Assembly: GCF_051401765.1 (NCBI RefSeq)
Contig: NW_027480570.1
Location: 992,001 to 1,056,000, forward strand
DNA: 64,000 nucleotides
Reading direction: 5' to 3'
From: Calliopsis andreniformis
Taxonomy: Eukaryota; Arthropoda; Insecta; Hymenoptera; Andrenidae
Numbering within the stretch: the first letter of the stretch is position 1; every line of letters begins with the position of its first letter. Positions 51,657-63,281 of this stretch are shown piece after piece. The notes under the pieces were generated by a model. It ran no database searches. It saw only the letters and a list, made by a program, of their open reading frames with translations, and was not told the DNA's origin. The translations under genes were made by a program, and so were the position numbers.

Positions 51657-53154
51657 AGTATTGAGAATTGAGGGTTGATGGTTGAGTATTGAGGATTGAT
51701 GTCTGAGGGTTGTGTGTTGAATATTGAGGATCGAGGACTGAGGATTGAGGATAGAGGATTGAGGATAGAGGATTGAGGATTGAAGATTGAGTATTGATGA
51801 TTGAATATTGCGGATTGAGGATTGAGGTTTGAGCATTGAGGACGAGGACTGACGGTTGAGGATTGAGGTTTGAGGATTGAGGATTGAGGATTGAGGATTG
51901 AGGACTGAGGATTGAGGATTGAGGATTGCGCATTGAGGATTGAAGATTGATGACTGGGGATTGAGGATTGAAGATTGAGGATTAAGGATTGAATATCTGG
52001 GTTTGAGGATCTAGGATTGGAGACCGATTATTGAGGATTGAAGATTGAGGATTGAGGATTGAGGATTGAGGATTGAGGATTGAGAATTGAGGATGAGGAC
52101 TGAGGGTTGAGGATTGAGGTTTGAGGAATGAGGATTGAGGGTCGAGGATTGAGGATTGAGGATTGATCATTGACGATTGAGGATTGAGGATTAAGGATTG
52201 ATGATTGGGGATTGAGGATCTAGGATTGGAGGTTGATTATTGAGGATTGAAGATTGAGGATTGAGGATTGAGGATTGAGAATTGAGAATTGAGGATGGGG
52301 ACTGAGGCTTGAGGATTGAGGTTTGAGGAATGAGGATTGAGGATTGAGGATTGAGGATTGGGGTTTGAAGATTGAGTATTGAGGATTGAAGATTGAGAAT
52401 TGAGGATTGAGGATTGAGGATTGAGGATTGAGGATTGAGAATTGAGAATTGAGGATGAGGACTGAGGGTTGAGGATTGAGGTTTGAGGAATGAGGATTGA
52501 GGATTGAGGGTTGAGGATTGAGTATTGAAGATTGAGGATAGATGGTTGAGGATTGAGTATTGAGGATCGAGCATTGAGGATTGAATATTGAGGATTGAGG
52601 ATTGAGGATTGAGGATTGAGTATTGAGGATTGAGGATTGAGGATTGAGGATTGAGGATTGAGGATTGAGGATTGAGGATTGAGGAGTGAGGATTGAGGAT
52701 TGAGGATTGAGGATTGAAGATTGAGGATTGGGTATTGAGGATTGAAGAATGAGGATCGAGTATTGATGATTGAGGATTGAGGATTCAGGACTGAGGATTG
52801 AGGATTGAGGATTGAAGATTGAGGATTGATGATTGAGGATTGAAGTTTGAGGATTGAGGATTGAAGATTGAATATTGATGATTGAAGATTGAGGATTGAG
52901 GGTTGAGGGTTGTGGATTGAGGACGAGAACTGAGGGTTGAATATTGATGTTTGAGGTCTGAGGATTGAGGATTGAGGATTGAGAATTGAGGATTGAGGAC
53001 TGAGGATTGAAGATTGAGGATTGGGGATTGAGGATTGACGATTGAGGATTGAGTATTGAGGATTGAGAATTGAGGTTTGAGGATTGAAATTGAGTATTGA
53101 GGATTGAAGATCGAGGATTGAGATTTGATTATTGAACATTGTGGATTGAGTATT

Positions 53155-53183
53155 GAACCATGAGAATTCAGGATATTCTATTG
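53155..53183. repeat. Class A module
   Basis: GAGAATTG subtype, 1527 bp after 51628. Confidence 0.92.
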
Positions 53184-54828
53184 AGTATTGAGAATTGAGG
53201 ATTGATGGTTGAGTATTGAGGATTGATGTCTGAGGGTTGTGTGTTGAATATTGAGGATCGAGGACTGAGGATTGAGGATAGAGGATTGAGGATAGAGGAT
53301 TGAGGATTGAAGATTGAGTATTGATGATTGAATATTGAGGATTGAGGATTGAGGTTTGAGCATTGAGGACGAGGACTGACGGTTGAGGATTGAGGTTTGA
53401 GGATTGAGGATTGAGGATTGAGGATTGAGGACTGAGGATTGAGGATTGAGGATTGAGCATTGAGGATTGAAGATTGATGACTGGGGATTGAGGATTGAAG
53501 ATTGAGGATTAAGGATTGAATATCTGGGTTTGAGGATCTAGGATTGGAGACCGATTATTGAGGATTGAAGATTGAGGATTGAGGATTGAGGATTGAGGAT
53601 TGAGGATTGAGAATTGAGGATGAGGACTGAGGGTTGAGGATTGAGGTTTGAGGAATGAGGATTGAGGGTCGAGGATTGAGGATTGAGGATTGATCATTGA
53701 GGATTGAGGATTGAGGATTAAGGATTGATGATTGGGGATTGAGGATCTAGGATTGGAGGTTGATTATTGAGGATTGAAGATTGAGGATTGAGGATTGGGG
53801 ATCGAGGATTGACGATTGAGGATTGAGGATTGAGAATTGATGATTCAGGATTGAGGTTTGAAGATTGTGGATTGGGTATTGAGGATTGAAGATTGAGGAT
53901 TCAGGATTGAGTATTGAGGATTGAAGGGTGAGTATTGATGATTGAAGATTGAGGATTGAGGATTGAGTGTAGAGGATTGAGGATTGAGGGTTGAGAATTG
54001 ATGATACAGGATTGAGGATTGAAGATTGTGGATTGGGTATTGAGGATTGAAGGTTGAGGATTCAGGATTGAGTATTGAGGATTGAAGGTTGAGTATTGAT
54101 GATTGAAGATTGAGGATTGAGGATTGAGTGTTGAGGATTGAGGACGAGGACTGACGGTTGAGGATTGAGGATTGAGCATTGAGGATTGAAGATTGAGGAC
54201 TGGGGACTGGGGATTGAAGAATGAAGATCAAGGATTGAAGATTGGGGATTAAGGATCTAGGATTGGATATTGATTATTGAGGATTGAACGTTGAGGATTG
54301 AGGATTGAGAATTGAGAATTGAGTATGAGGACTGAGGGTTGAGGATTGAGGATTGAGGATTGAGGATTGAGGATTGAGGATTGAGGATTGAAGATTGAGG
54401 ATTGGGTATTGAGGATTGAAGAATGAGGATCGAGTATTGAGGATTGAGGATTGAGGATTCAGGACTGAGGGTTGAGGATTGAGGATTGAAGATTGAGGAT
54501 TGATCATTGAGGATTGAAGTTTGAGGATTGAGGATTGAAGATTGAATATTGATGATTGAAGATTGAGGATTGAGGGTTGAGTGTTGTGGATTGAGGACGA
54601 GAACTGAGGGTTGAATATTGATGTTTGAGGTCTGAGGATTGAGGATTGAGGATTGAGAATTGAGGATTGAGGACTGAGGATTGAAGATTGAGGATTGGGG
54701 ATTGAGGATTGACGATTGAGGATTGAGTATTGAGGATTGAGAATTGAGGTTTGAGGATTGAAATTGAGTATTGAGGATTGAAGATCGAGGATTGAGATTT
54801 GATTATTGAACATTGTGTATTGAGTATT

Positions 54829-54857
54829 GAACCATGAGAATTCAGGATATGCTATTG
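54829..54857. repeat. Class A module, GATATGCTATTG variant
   Basis: Partner of 35805-35833 in the large duplication. Confidence 0.92.
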
Positions 54858-56118
54858 AGTATTGAGAATTGAGGATTGATGGTTGAGTATTGATGATTGA
54901 TGTCTGAGGGTTGTGTGTTGAATATTGAGGATCGAGGACTGAGGATTGAGGATAGAGGATTGAGGATACAGGATTGAGGATTGAAGATTGAGTATTGATG
55001 ATTGAATATTGAGGATTGAGGATTGAGGTTTGAGCATTGAGGACGAGGACTGACGGTTGAGGATTGAGGTTTGAGGATTGAGGATTGAGGATTGAGGACT
55101 GAGGATTGAGGATTGAGGATTGAGTATTGAGGATTGAAGATTGATGACTGGGGATTGAGGATTGAAGATTGAGGATTAAGGATTGAATATCTGGGTTTGA
55201 GGATCTAGGATTGGAGACCGATTATTGAGGATTGAAGATTGAGGATTGAGGATTGAGGATTGAGGATTGAGGATTGAGAATTGAGGATGAGGACTGAGGG
55301 TTGAGGATTGAGGTTTGAGGAATGAGGATTGAGGGTCGAGGATTGAGGATTGAGGATTGATCATTGAGGATTGAGGATTGAGGATTAAGGATTGATGATT
55401 GGGGATTGAGGATCTAGGATTGGAGGTTGATTATTGAGGATTGAAGATTGAGGATTGAGGATTGAGGATTGAGAATTGAGAATTGAGGATGGGGACTGAG
55501 GGTTGAGGATTGAGGTTTGAGGAATGAGGATTGAGGATTGTGGATTGAGGATTGGGGATTGAAGATTGAGTATTGAGGATTGAAGATTGAGAATTGAGGA
55601 TTGAGGATTGAGGATTGAGGATTGAGGATTGAGAATTGAGAATTGAGGATGAGGACTGAGGGTTGAGGATTGAGGTTTGAGGAATGAGGATTGAGGATTG
55701 AGGGTTGAGGATTGAGTATTGAAGATTGAGGATAGATGGTTGAGGATTGAGGATTGAGGATCGAGCATTGAGGATTGAATATTGAGGATTGAGGATTGAG
55801 GATTGAGGATTGAGTATTGAGGATTGAGGATTGAGGATTGAGGATTGAGGATTGAGGAGTGAGGATTGAGGATTGAGGATTGAGGATTGAAGATTGAGGA
55901 TTGGGTATTGAGGATTGAAGAATGAGGATCGAGTATTGAGGATTGAGGATTGAGGATTGAGGACTGAGGATTGAAGACTGAGGATTGGGGATTGAGGATT
56001 GACGATTGAGGATTGAGTATTGAGGATTGAGAATTGAGGTTTGAGGATTGAAATTGAGTATTGAGGATTGAAGATCGAGGATTGAGATTTGATTATTGAA
56101 CATTGTGGATTGAGTATT

Positions 56119-56147
56119 GAACCATGAGAATTCAGGATATTCTATTG
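56119..56147. repeat. Class A module
   Basis: Partner of 37095-37123 in the large duplication, with the same cut downstream series. Confidence 0.92.
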
Positions 56148-57020
56148 AGTATTGAGAATTGAGGATTGATGGTTGAGTATTGAGGATTGATGTCTGAGGG
56201 TTGTGTGTTGAATATTGAGGATCGAGGACTGAGGATTGAGGATAGAGGATTGAGGATAGGGGATTGAGGATTGAAGATTGAGTATTGATGATTGAATATT
56301 GAGGATTGAGGATTGAGGTTTGAGCATTGAGGACGAGGACTGACGGTTGAGGATTGAGGTTTGAGGATTGAGGATTGAGGATTGAGGATTGAGGATTGAG
56401 GATTGGGGATTGAAGATTGAGTATTGAGGATTGAAGATTGAGAATTGAGGATTGAGGATTGAGGATTGAGGATTGAGGATTGAGGACTGAGGATTGAGGA
56501 TTGAGGATTGAGCATTGAGGATTGAAGATTGATGACTGGGGATTGAGGATTGAAGATTGAGGATTAAGGATTGAATATCTGGGTTTGAGGATCTAGGATT
56601 GGAGACCGATTATTGAGGATTGAAGATTGAGGATTGAGGATTGAGGATTGAGGATTGAGGATTGAGAATTGAGGATGAGGACTGAGGATTGAGGAATGAG
56701 GATTGAGGATTGAGGATTGAGGATTGGGGATTGAAGATTGAGTATTGAGGATTGAAGATCGAGAATTGAGGATTGAGGATTGAGGACTGAGGATTGAGGA
56801 TTGAGGATTGGGGATTGAGGATTGAGGATCGAGGATTGAGTACTGAGGATTGAGGATTGAGGATTGAAGATTGAGGATTGGGGATTGAGTATTGACGATT
56901 GAGGATTGAGTATTGACGATTGAGAATTGAGGATTGAGGATTGAAATTGAGTATTGAGGATTGAGGATTGAAAACTGAGGATTGGGTATTGAGGATTGAG
57001 GATTGATGTTTGAGTATTGA

Positions 57021-57038
57021 ATCCTGAGAATTCAGGAT
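57021..57038. repeat. Class B inverted repeat
   Basis: Partner of 37823 with the same shortened lead-in. Second GAATTC at 57210. Confidence 0.93.
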
Positions 57039-59458
57039 ATTCTATTGAGTATTGAGAATTGAGGATTGATGGTTGCGTATTGAGGACTGAGGATTGAGGA
57101 TTGAAGGTTGAGCATTGAGGATTCAGAATTGAGGTGTGAGGACTGAGGATTGAGGATTGAAGATTGAGTATTGACGATTGAAGATTGAGGATTGAGGATT
57201 GAGAATTGAGAATTCGGGATGATGTCTGAGGGTTGAGGATTGAGGTTTGAGGACTGAGGACTGAGGATTGAGGACTGAGAATTGAGGATGAGGGCTGAGT
57301 ATCGGGGATTGAAGTTTGACGACTGAGGACTGAGCATTGAGGATTGAGAATTGAGGATTGATGATTGAGTATTGAAGATTGAGGATTGGGTATTGAGGAT
57401 TGAAGAATGAGGATTGAGGATTGAGGATTGAGGATTGAGGATTGAGGATCTAGGATTGGAGATTGATTATTGAGGGTTGAAGATTGAGGATTGAGGATTG
57501 AGGGTTGAGCATATAGGATAGCAGATTGATTATTGAGGATTGAATATAGAGGATTGATGATTGAGGATTCAGAATTGAGAATTGAGGATGAGGACTGAGG
57601 GTTGAGGATTGAGGTTTGAGAAATGAGGATTGAGGATTGAGGATTGAGGATTGAGGATTGACGATTGAGGATTGAGTATTGAAGATTGAGTATTGATCAC
57701 TGATGATTGAGGATTGAGGATTGAGGATTGAGGATTGAGGATTGAAGATTGAATGTTGAGGATTGAAGATTGAGGATTGATGACTGAGGTTTGAGGATGG
57801 AGGATCAGGACGGACGGTTGAGGATTGAGGTTTGAGGCTTGAGGATTGAGGATTGAGGACTGAGGATTGAGGATTGAGGATTGAGCATTGAGCATTGGAC
57901 ATTGAGAACTGGGGATTGAGGATTGAAGGTTGAGGATTAAGGATTGAAGATTGGGGATTGAGGATCTAGGATTGGAGATTGATTATTGAGGATTGAAGAT
58001 TGAGGATTGAGGATTGAGTATTGAGGATTGAGGGTTGAAGATTGAGGATTAAGGATTGAGGATTGAGGATTGATGATTGAGGATTAAAGATTGAATATTG
58101 ATGATTGAAGATTGAGGATTGAGGATTGAGGTTTGTGGATTGAGGACGAGTACTGAGGGTGGAATATTGATGTTTGAGGCCTGAGGATTGAGGATTGAGG
58201 ATTGAGGATTGAGAATTGATGATTCAGGATTGAGGATTGAAGATTGTGGATTGGGTATTGAGGATTGAAGTTTGAGGATTCAGGATTGAGGATTGAGGAT
58301 TGAGGATTGGGGATTGAGGATTGAGGATTGAAGATTGAGTACTGAGGGTTGAAGATTGAGGATTGAGGATTGAGGATTGAGGATTGAGGATTGAGCATTG
58401 AAGATTGAGGATTGGGGATCGAGGATTGACGATTGAGGATTGAGGATTGAGAATTGATGATTCAGGATTGAGGTTTGAAGATTGTGGATTGGGTATTGAG
58501 GATTGAAGATTGAGGATTCAGGATTCAGTATTGAGGATTGAAGGTTGAGTATTGATGATTGAAGATTGAGGATTGAGGATTGAGTGTAGAGGATTGAGGA
58601 TTGAGGATTGAGAATTGATGATACAGGATTGAGGATTGAAGATTGTGGATTGGGTATTGAGGATTGAAGATTGAGGATTCAGGATTGAGTATTGAGGATT
58701 GAAGGTTGAGTATTGATGATTGAAGATTGAGGATTGAGGATTGAGTGTTGAGGATTGAGGACGAGGACTGACGGTTGAGGATTGAGGATTGAGCATTGAG
58801 GATTGAAGATTGAGGACTGGGGATTGGGGATTGAAGATTGAAGATCAAGGATTGAAGATTGGGGATTGAGGATCTAGGATTGGATATTGATTATTGAGGA
58901 TTGAACATTGAGGATTGAGGATTGAGAATTGAGAATTGAGAATTGAGTATGAGGACTGAGGGTTGAGGATTGAGGATTGAGGATTGAGGATTGAGGATTG
59001 AGGATTGAGGATTGAGGATTGAAGATTGAGGATTGGGTATTGAGGACTGAAGAATGAGGATCGAGTATTGAGGATTGAGGATTGAGGATTCAGGACTGAG
59101 GATTGAGGATTGAGGATTGAAGATTGAGGATTGATCATTGAGGATTGAAGTTTGAGGATTGAGGATTGAAGATTGAATATTGATGATTGAAGATTGAGGA
59201 TTGAGGGTTGATGGTTGTGGATTGAGGACGAGAACTGAGGGTTGAATATTGATGTTTGAGGTCTGACGATTGAGGATTGAGGATTGAGAATTGAGGATTG
59301 AAGACTGAGGATTGAAGATTGAGGATTGGGGTTGAGGATTGACGATTGAGGATTGAGTATTGAGGATTGAGAATTGAGGTTTGAGGATTGAAATTGAGTA
59401 TTGAGGATTGAAGATCGAGGATTGAGATTTGATTATTGAACATTGTGGATTGAGTATT

Positions 59459-59487
59459 GAACCATGAGAATTCAGGATATTCTATTG
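59459..59487. repeat. Class A module, GAGCATTG subtype
   Basis: Partner of 40261-40289, sharing GATCGTGG and the lost GATAATTG part. Confidence 0.92.
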
Positions 59488-60874
59488 AGTATTGAGCATT
59501 GAGGATTGATGGTTGAGTATTGAGGATTGATGTCTGAGGGTTGTGTGTTGAATATTGAGGATCGTGGACTGAGGATTGAGGATAGATGATTGAGGATAGA
59601 GGATTGAGGATTGAGGTTTGAGCATTGAGGACGAGGACTGACGGTTGAGGATTGAGGTTTGAGGATTGAGGATTGAGGATTGAGGATTGAGGACTGAGGA
59701 TAGAGGAGTGAGGATTGAGCATTGAGGATTGAAGATTGATGACTGGGGATTGAGGATTGAAGATTGAGGATTAAGGATTGAATATCTGGGTTTGAGGATC
59801 TAGGATTGGAGACCGATTATTGAGGATTGAAGATTGAGGATTGAGGATTGAGGATTGAGGATTGAGGATTGAGAATTGAGGATGAGGACTGAGGGTTGAG
59901 GATTGAGGTTTGAGGAATGAGGATTGAGGGTCGAGGATTGAGGATTGAGGATTGATCATTGAGGATTGAGGATTGAGGATTAAGGATTGATGATTGGGGA
60001 TTGAGGATCTAGGATTGGAGGTTGATTATTGAGGATTGAAGATTGAGGATTGAGGATTGAGGATTGAGAATTGAGAATTGAGGATGGGGACTGAGGCTTG
60101 AGGATTGAGGTTTGAGGAATGAGGATTGAGGATTGAGGATTGAGGATTGGGGATTGAAGATTGAGTATTGAGGATTGAAGATTGAGAATTGAGGATTGAG
60201 GATTGAGGATTGAGGATTGAGGATTGAGAATTGAGAATTGAGGATGAGGACTGAGGGTTGAGGATTGAGGTTTGAGGAATGAGGATTGAGGATTGAGGGT
60301 TGAGGATTGAGTATTGAAGATTGAGGATAGATGGTTGAGGATTGAGTATTGAGGATCGAGCATTGAGGATTGAATATTGAGGATTGAGGATTGAGGATTG
60401 AGGATTGAGTATTGAGGATTGAGGATTGAGGATTGAGGATTGAGGATTGAGGATTGAGGATTGAGGATTGAGGAGTGAGGATTGAGGATTGAGGATTGAG
60501 GATTGAAGATTGAGGATTGGGTATTGAGGATTGAAGAATGAGGATCGAGTATTGAGGATTGAGGATTGAGGATTCAGGACTGAGGATTGAGGATTGAGGA
60601 TTGAAGATTGAGGATTGATCATTGAGGATTGAAGTTTGAGGATTGAGGATTGAAGATTGAATATTGATGATTGAAGATTGAGGATTGAGGGTTGAGGGTT
60701 GTGGATTGAGGACGAGAACTGAGGGTTGAATATTGATGTTTGAGGTCTGAGGATTGAGGATTGAGGATTGAGAATTGAGGATTGAGGACTGAGGATTGAA
60801 GATTGAGGATTGGGGATTGAGGATTGACGATTGAGGATTGAGTATTGAGGATTGAGAATTGAGGTTTGAGGATT

Positions 60875-61100
60875 GAGGTTTGAGGAATGAGGATTGAGGA
60901 TTGAGGGTTGAGGATTGAGTATTGAAGATTGAGGATAGATGGTTGAGGATTGAGTATTGAGGATCGAGCATTGAGGATTGAATATTGAGGATTGAGGATT
61001 GAGGATTGAGGATTGAGTATTGAGGATTGAGGATTGAGGATTGAGGATTGAGGATTGAGGATTGAGGATTGAGGATTGAGGAGTGAGGATTGAGGATTGA
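60875..61100. repeat. Rearranged joint in the second large block
   Basis: GATAGATGG at 60326 recurs 608 bp later at 60934. After a run of plain units and GAGTGAGG (about 61080) the series jumps to GAGTATTGAGGATTGAGAATTG and joins the copy of 47.2 kb. Copy 1 instead has an 873-bp duplication here. The net loss against copy 1 is 5286 bp (19198 minus 13912). Confidence 0.75.
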
Positions 61101-61202
61101 GTATTGAGGATTGAGAATTGAGGTTTGAGGATTGAAATTGAGTATTGAGGATTGAAGATCGAGGATTGAGATTTGATTATTGAACATTGTGGATTGAGTA
61201 TT

Positions 61203-61231
61203 GAACCATGAGAATTCAGGATATTCTATTG
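61203..61231. repeat. Class A module, GAGCATTG subtype
   Basis: Partner of 47291-47319, but the upstream one-base-deletion mark is gone because of the rearranged joint. Confidence 0.92.
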
Positions 61232-63252
61232 AGTATTGAGCATTGAGGATTGATGGTTGAGTATTGAGGATTGATGTCTGAGGGTTGTGTGTTGAATATT
61301 GAGGATCGAGGACTGAGGATTGAGGATAGAGGATTGAGGATAGAGGATTGAGGATTGAAGATTGAGCATTGATAATTGAATATTGAGGATTGAGGATTGA
61401 GGTTTGAGCATTGAGGACGAGGACTGACGGTTGAGGATTGAGGTTTGAGGATTGAGGATTGAGGATTGAGGATTGAGGACTGAGGATAGAGGATTGAGGA
61501 TTGAGCATTGAGGATTGAAGATTAATGACTGGGGATTGAGGATTGAAGATTGAGGATTAAGGATTGAATATCTGGGTTTGAGGATCTAGGATTGGAGACC
61601 GATTATTGAGGATTGAAGATTGAGGATTGAGGATTGAGGATTGAGGATTGAGGATTGAGAATTGAGGATGAGGACTGAGGGTTGAGGATTGAGGATTGAG
61701 GAACGAGGATTGAGGGTCGAGGATTGAGGATTGAGGATTGATCATTGAGGATTGAGGATTGAGGATTAAGGATTGATGATTGGGGATTGAGGATCTAGGA
61801 TTGGAAGTTGATTATTGAGGATTGAAGATTGAGGATTGAGGATTGAGAATTGAGAATTGAGGATGGGGACTGAGGCTTGAGGATTGAGGTTTGAGGAATG
61901 AGGATTGAGGATTGAGGATTGAGGATTGGGGATTGAAGATTGAGTATTGAGGATTGAAGATTGAAAATTGAGGATTGAGGATTGAGGATTGAGGATTGAG
62001 GATTGAGGATTGAGGATTGAGAATTGATGATTCAGGATTGAGGATTGAAGATTGTGGATTGGGTATTGAGGATTGAAGTTTGAGGATTCAGGATTGAGGA
62101 TTGAGGATTGAGGATTGGGGATTGAGGATTGAGGATTGAAGATTGAGTACTGAGGGTTGAAGATTGAGGATTGAGGATTGAGGATTGAGGATTGAGGATT
62201 GAGCATTGAAGATTGAGGATTGGGGATCGAGGATTGACGATTGAGGATTGAGGATTGAGAATTGATGATTCAGGATTGAGGTTTGAAGATTGTGGATTGG
62301 GTATTGAGGATTGAAGATTGAGGATTCAGGATTCAGTATTGAGGATTGAAGGTTGAGTATTGATGATTGAAGATTGAGGATTGAGGATTGAGTGTAGAGG
62401 ATTGAGGATTGAGGATTGAGAATTGATGATACAGGATTGAGGATTGAAGATTGTGGATTGGGTATTGAGGATTGAAGATTGAGGATTCAGGATTGAGTAT
62501 TGAGGATTGAAGGTTGAGTATTGATGATTGAAGATTGAGGATTGAGGATTGAGTGTTGAGGATTGAGGACGAGGACTGACGGTTGAGGATTGAGGATTGA
62601 GCATTGAGGATTGAAGATTGAGGACTGGGGATTGGGGATTGAAGATTGAAGATCAAGGATTGAAGATTGGGGATTGAGGATCTAGGATTGGATATTGATT
62701 ATTGAGGATTGAACATTGAGGATTGAGGATTGAGAATTGAGAATTGAGTATGAGGACTGAGGGTTGAGGATTGAGGATTGAGGATTGAGGATTGAGGATT
62801 GAGGATTGAGGATTGAAGATTGAGGATTGGGTATTGAGGATTGAAGAATGAGGATCGAGTATTGAGGATTGAGGATTGAGGATTCAGGACTGAGGATTGA
62901 GGATTGAGGATTGAAGATTGAGGATTGATCATTGAGGATTGAAGTTTGAGGATTGAGGATTGAAGATTGAATATTGATGATTGAAGATTGAGGATTGAGG
63001 GTTGAGGGTTGTGGATTGAGGACGAGAACTGAGGGTTGAATATTGATGTTTGAGGTCTGATGATTGAGGATTGAGGATTGAGAATTGAGGATTGAGGACT
63101 GAGGATTGAAGATTGAGGATTGGGGTTGAGGATTGACGATTGAGGATTGAGTATTGAGGATTGAGAATTGAGGTTTGAGGATTGAAATTGAGTATTGAGG
63201 ATTGAAGATCGAGGATTGAGATTTGATTATTGAACATTGTGGATTGAGTATT

Positions 63253-63281
63253 GAACCATGAGAATTCAGGATATTCTATTG
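63253..63281. repeat. Class A module, GAGCATTG subtype
   Basis: Partner of 49341-49369; last module in the window. Confidence 0.92.

Larger units (their letters stand above)
50101..53775. repeat. Right-type segment with two overlapping local duplications
   Basis: Class A GAATTC sites at 49350, 51637 and 53164 give steps of 2287 and 1527 bp, and flanking modules follow the same offsets (CTGGGTTTG 49704, 51991 and 53518). Near 50.85 kb a class B block has lost its hairpin: GGATGGAGG joins GATTGAGGATTGAAG, leaving only the downstream GAATTC at 50913 (as GAATTCAGG) and GTATCGGGG near 51003. Confidence 0.82.
53776..60874. repeat. Large block, copy 2
   Basis: Second copy of the 34752 block. The left junction joins a GGAGGTTGATTATTG series to ATTGGGGATCGAGG (about 53790). 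It keeps the 174 bp (about 56805-56978, with GATCGAGG and GAGTACTG units) missing from copy 1. The match to copy 1 continues to about 60874, where the series jumps back to GAGGTTTGAGGAATG. Confidence 0.93.

Noticed and set aside
5242..57038. Class B hairpins as rho-independent terminators or as ends of a mobile element
   Set aside because: The 7-bp stem is AT-containing with no T-tract, no transcription unit lies upstream, and there is no transposase, target-site duplication or paired terminal repeat around it.
60009..61508. Longest - strand open frame, about 499 codons of QSSILNP-type repeats
   Set aside because: The open frame follows from the stop-free heptamer in all three frames. Overlapping frames give equally long similar products, starts and stops are unit variants, and there is no non-repeat domain or promoter context.
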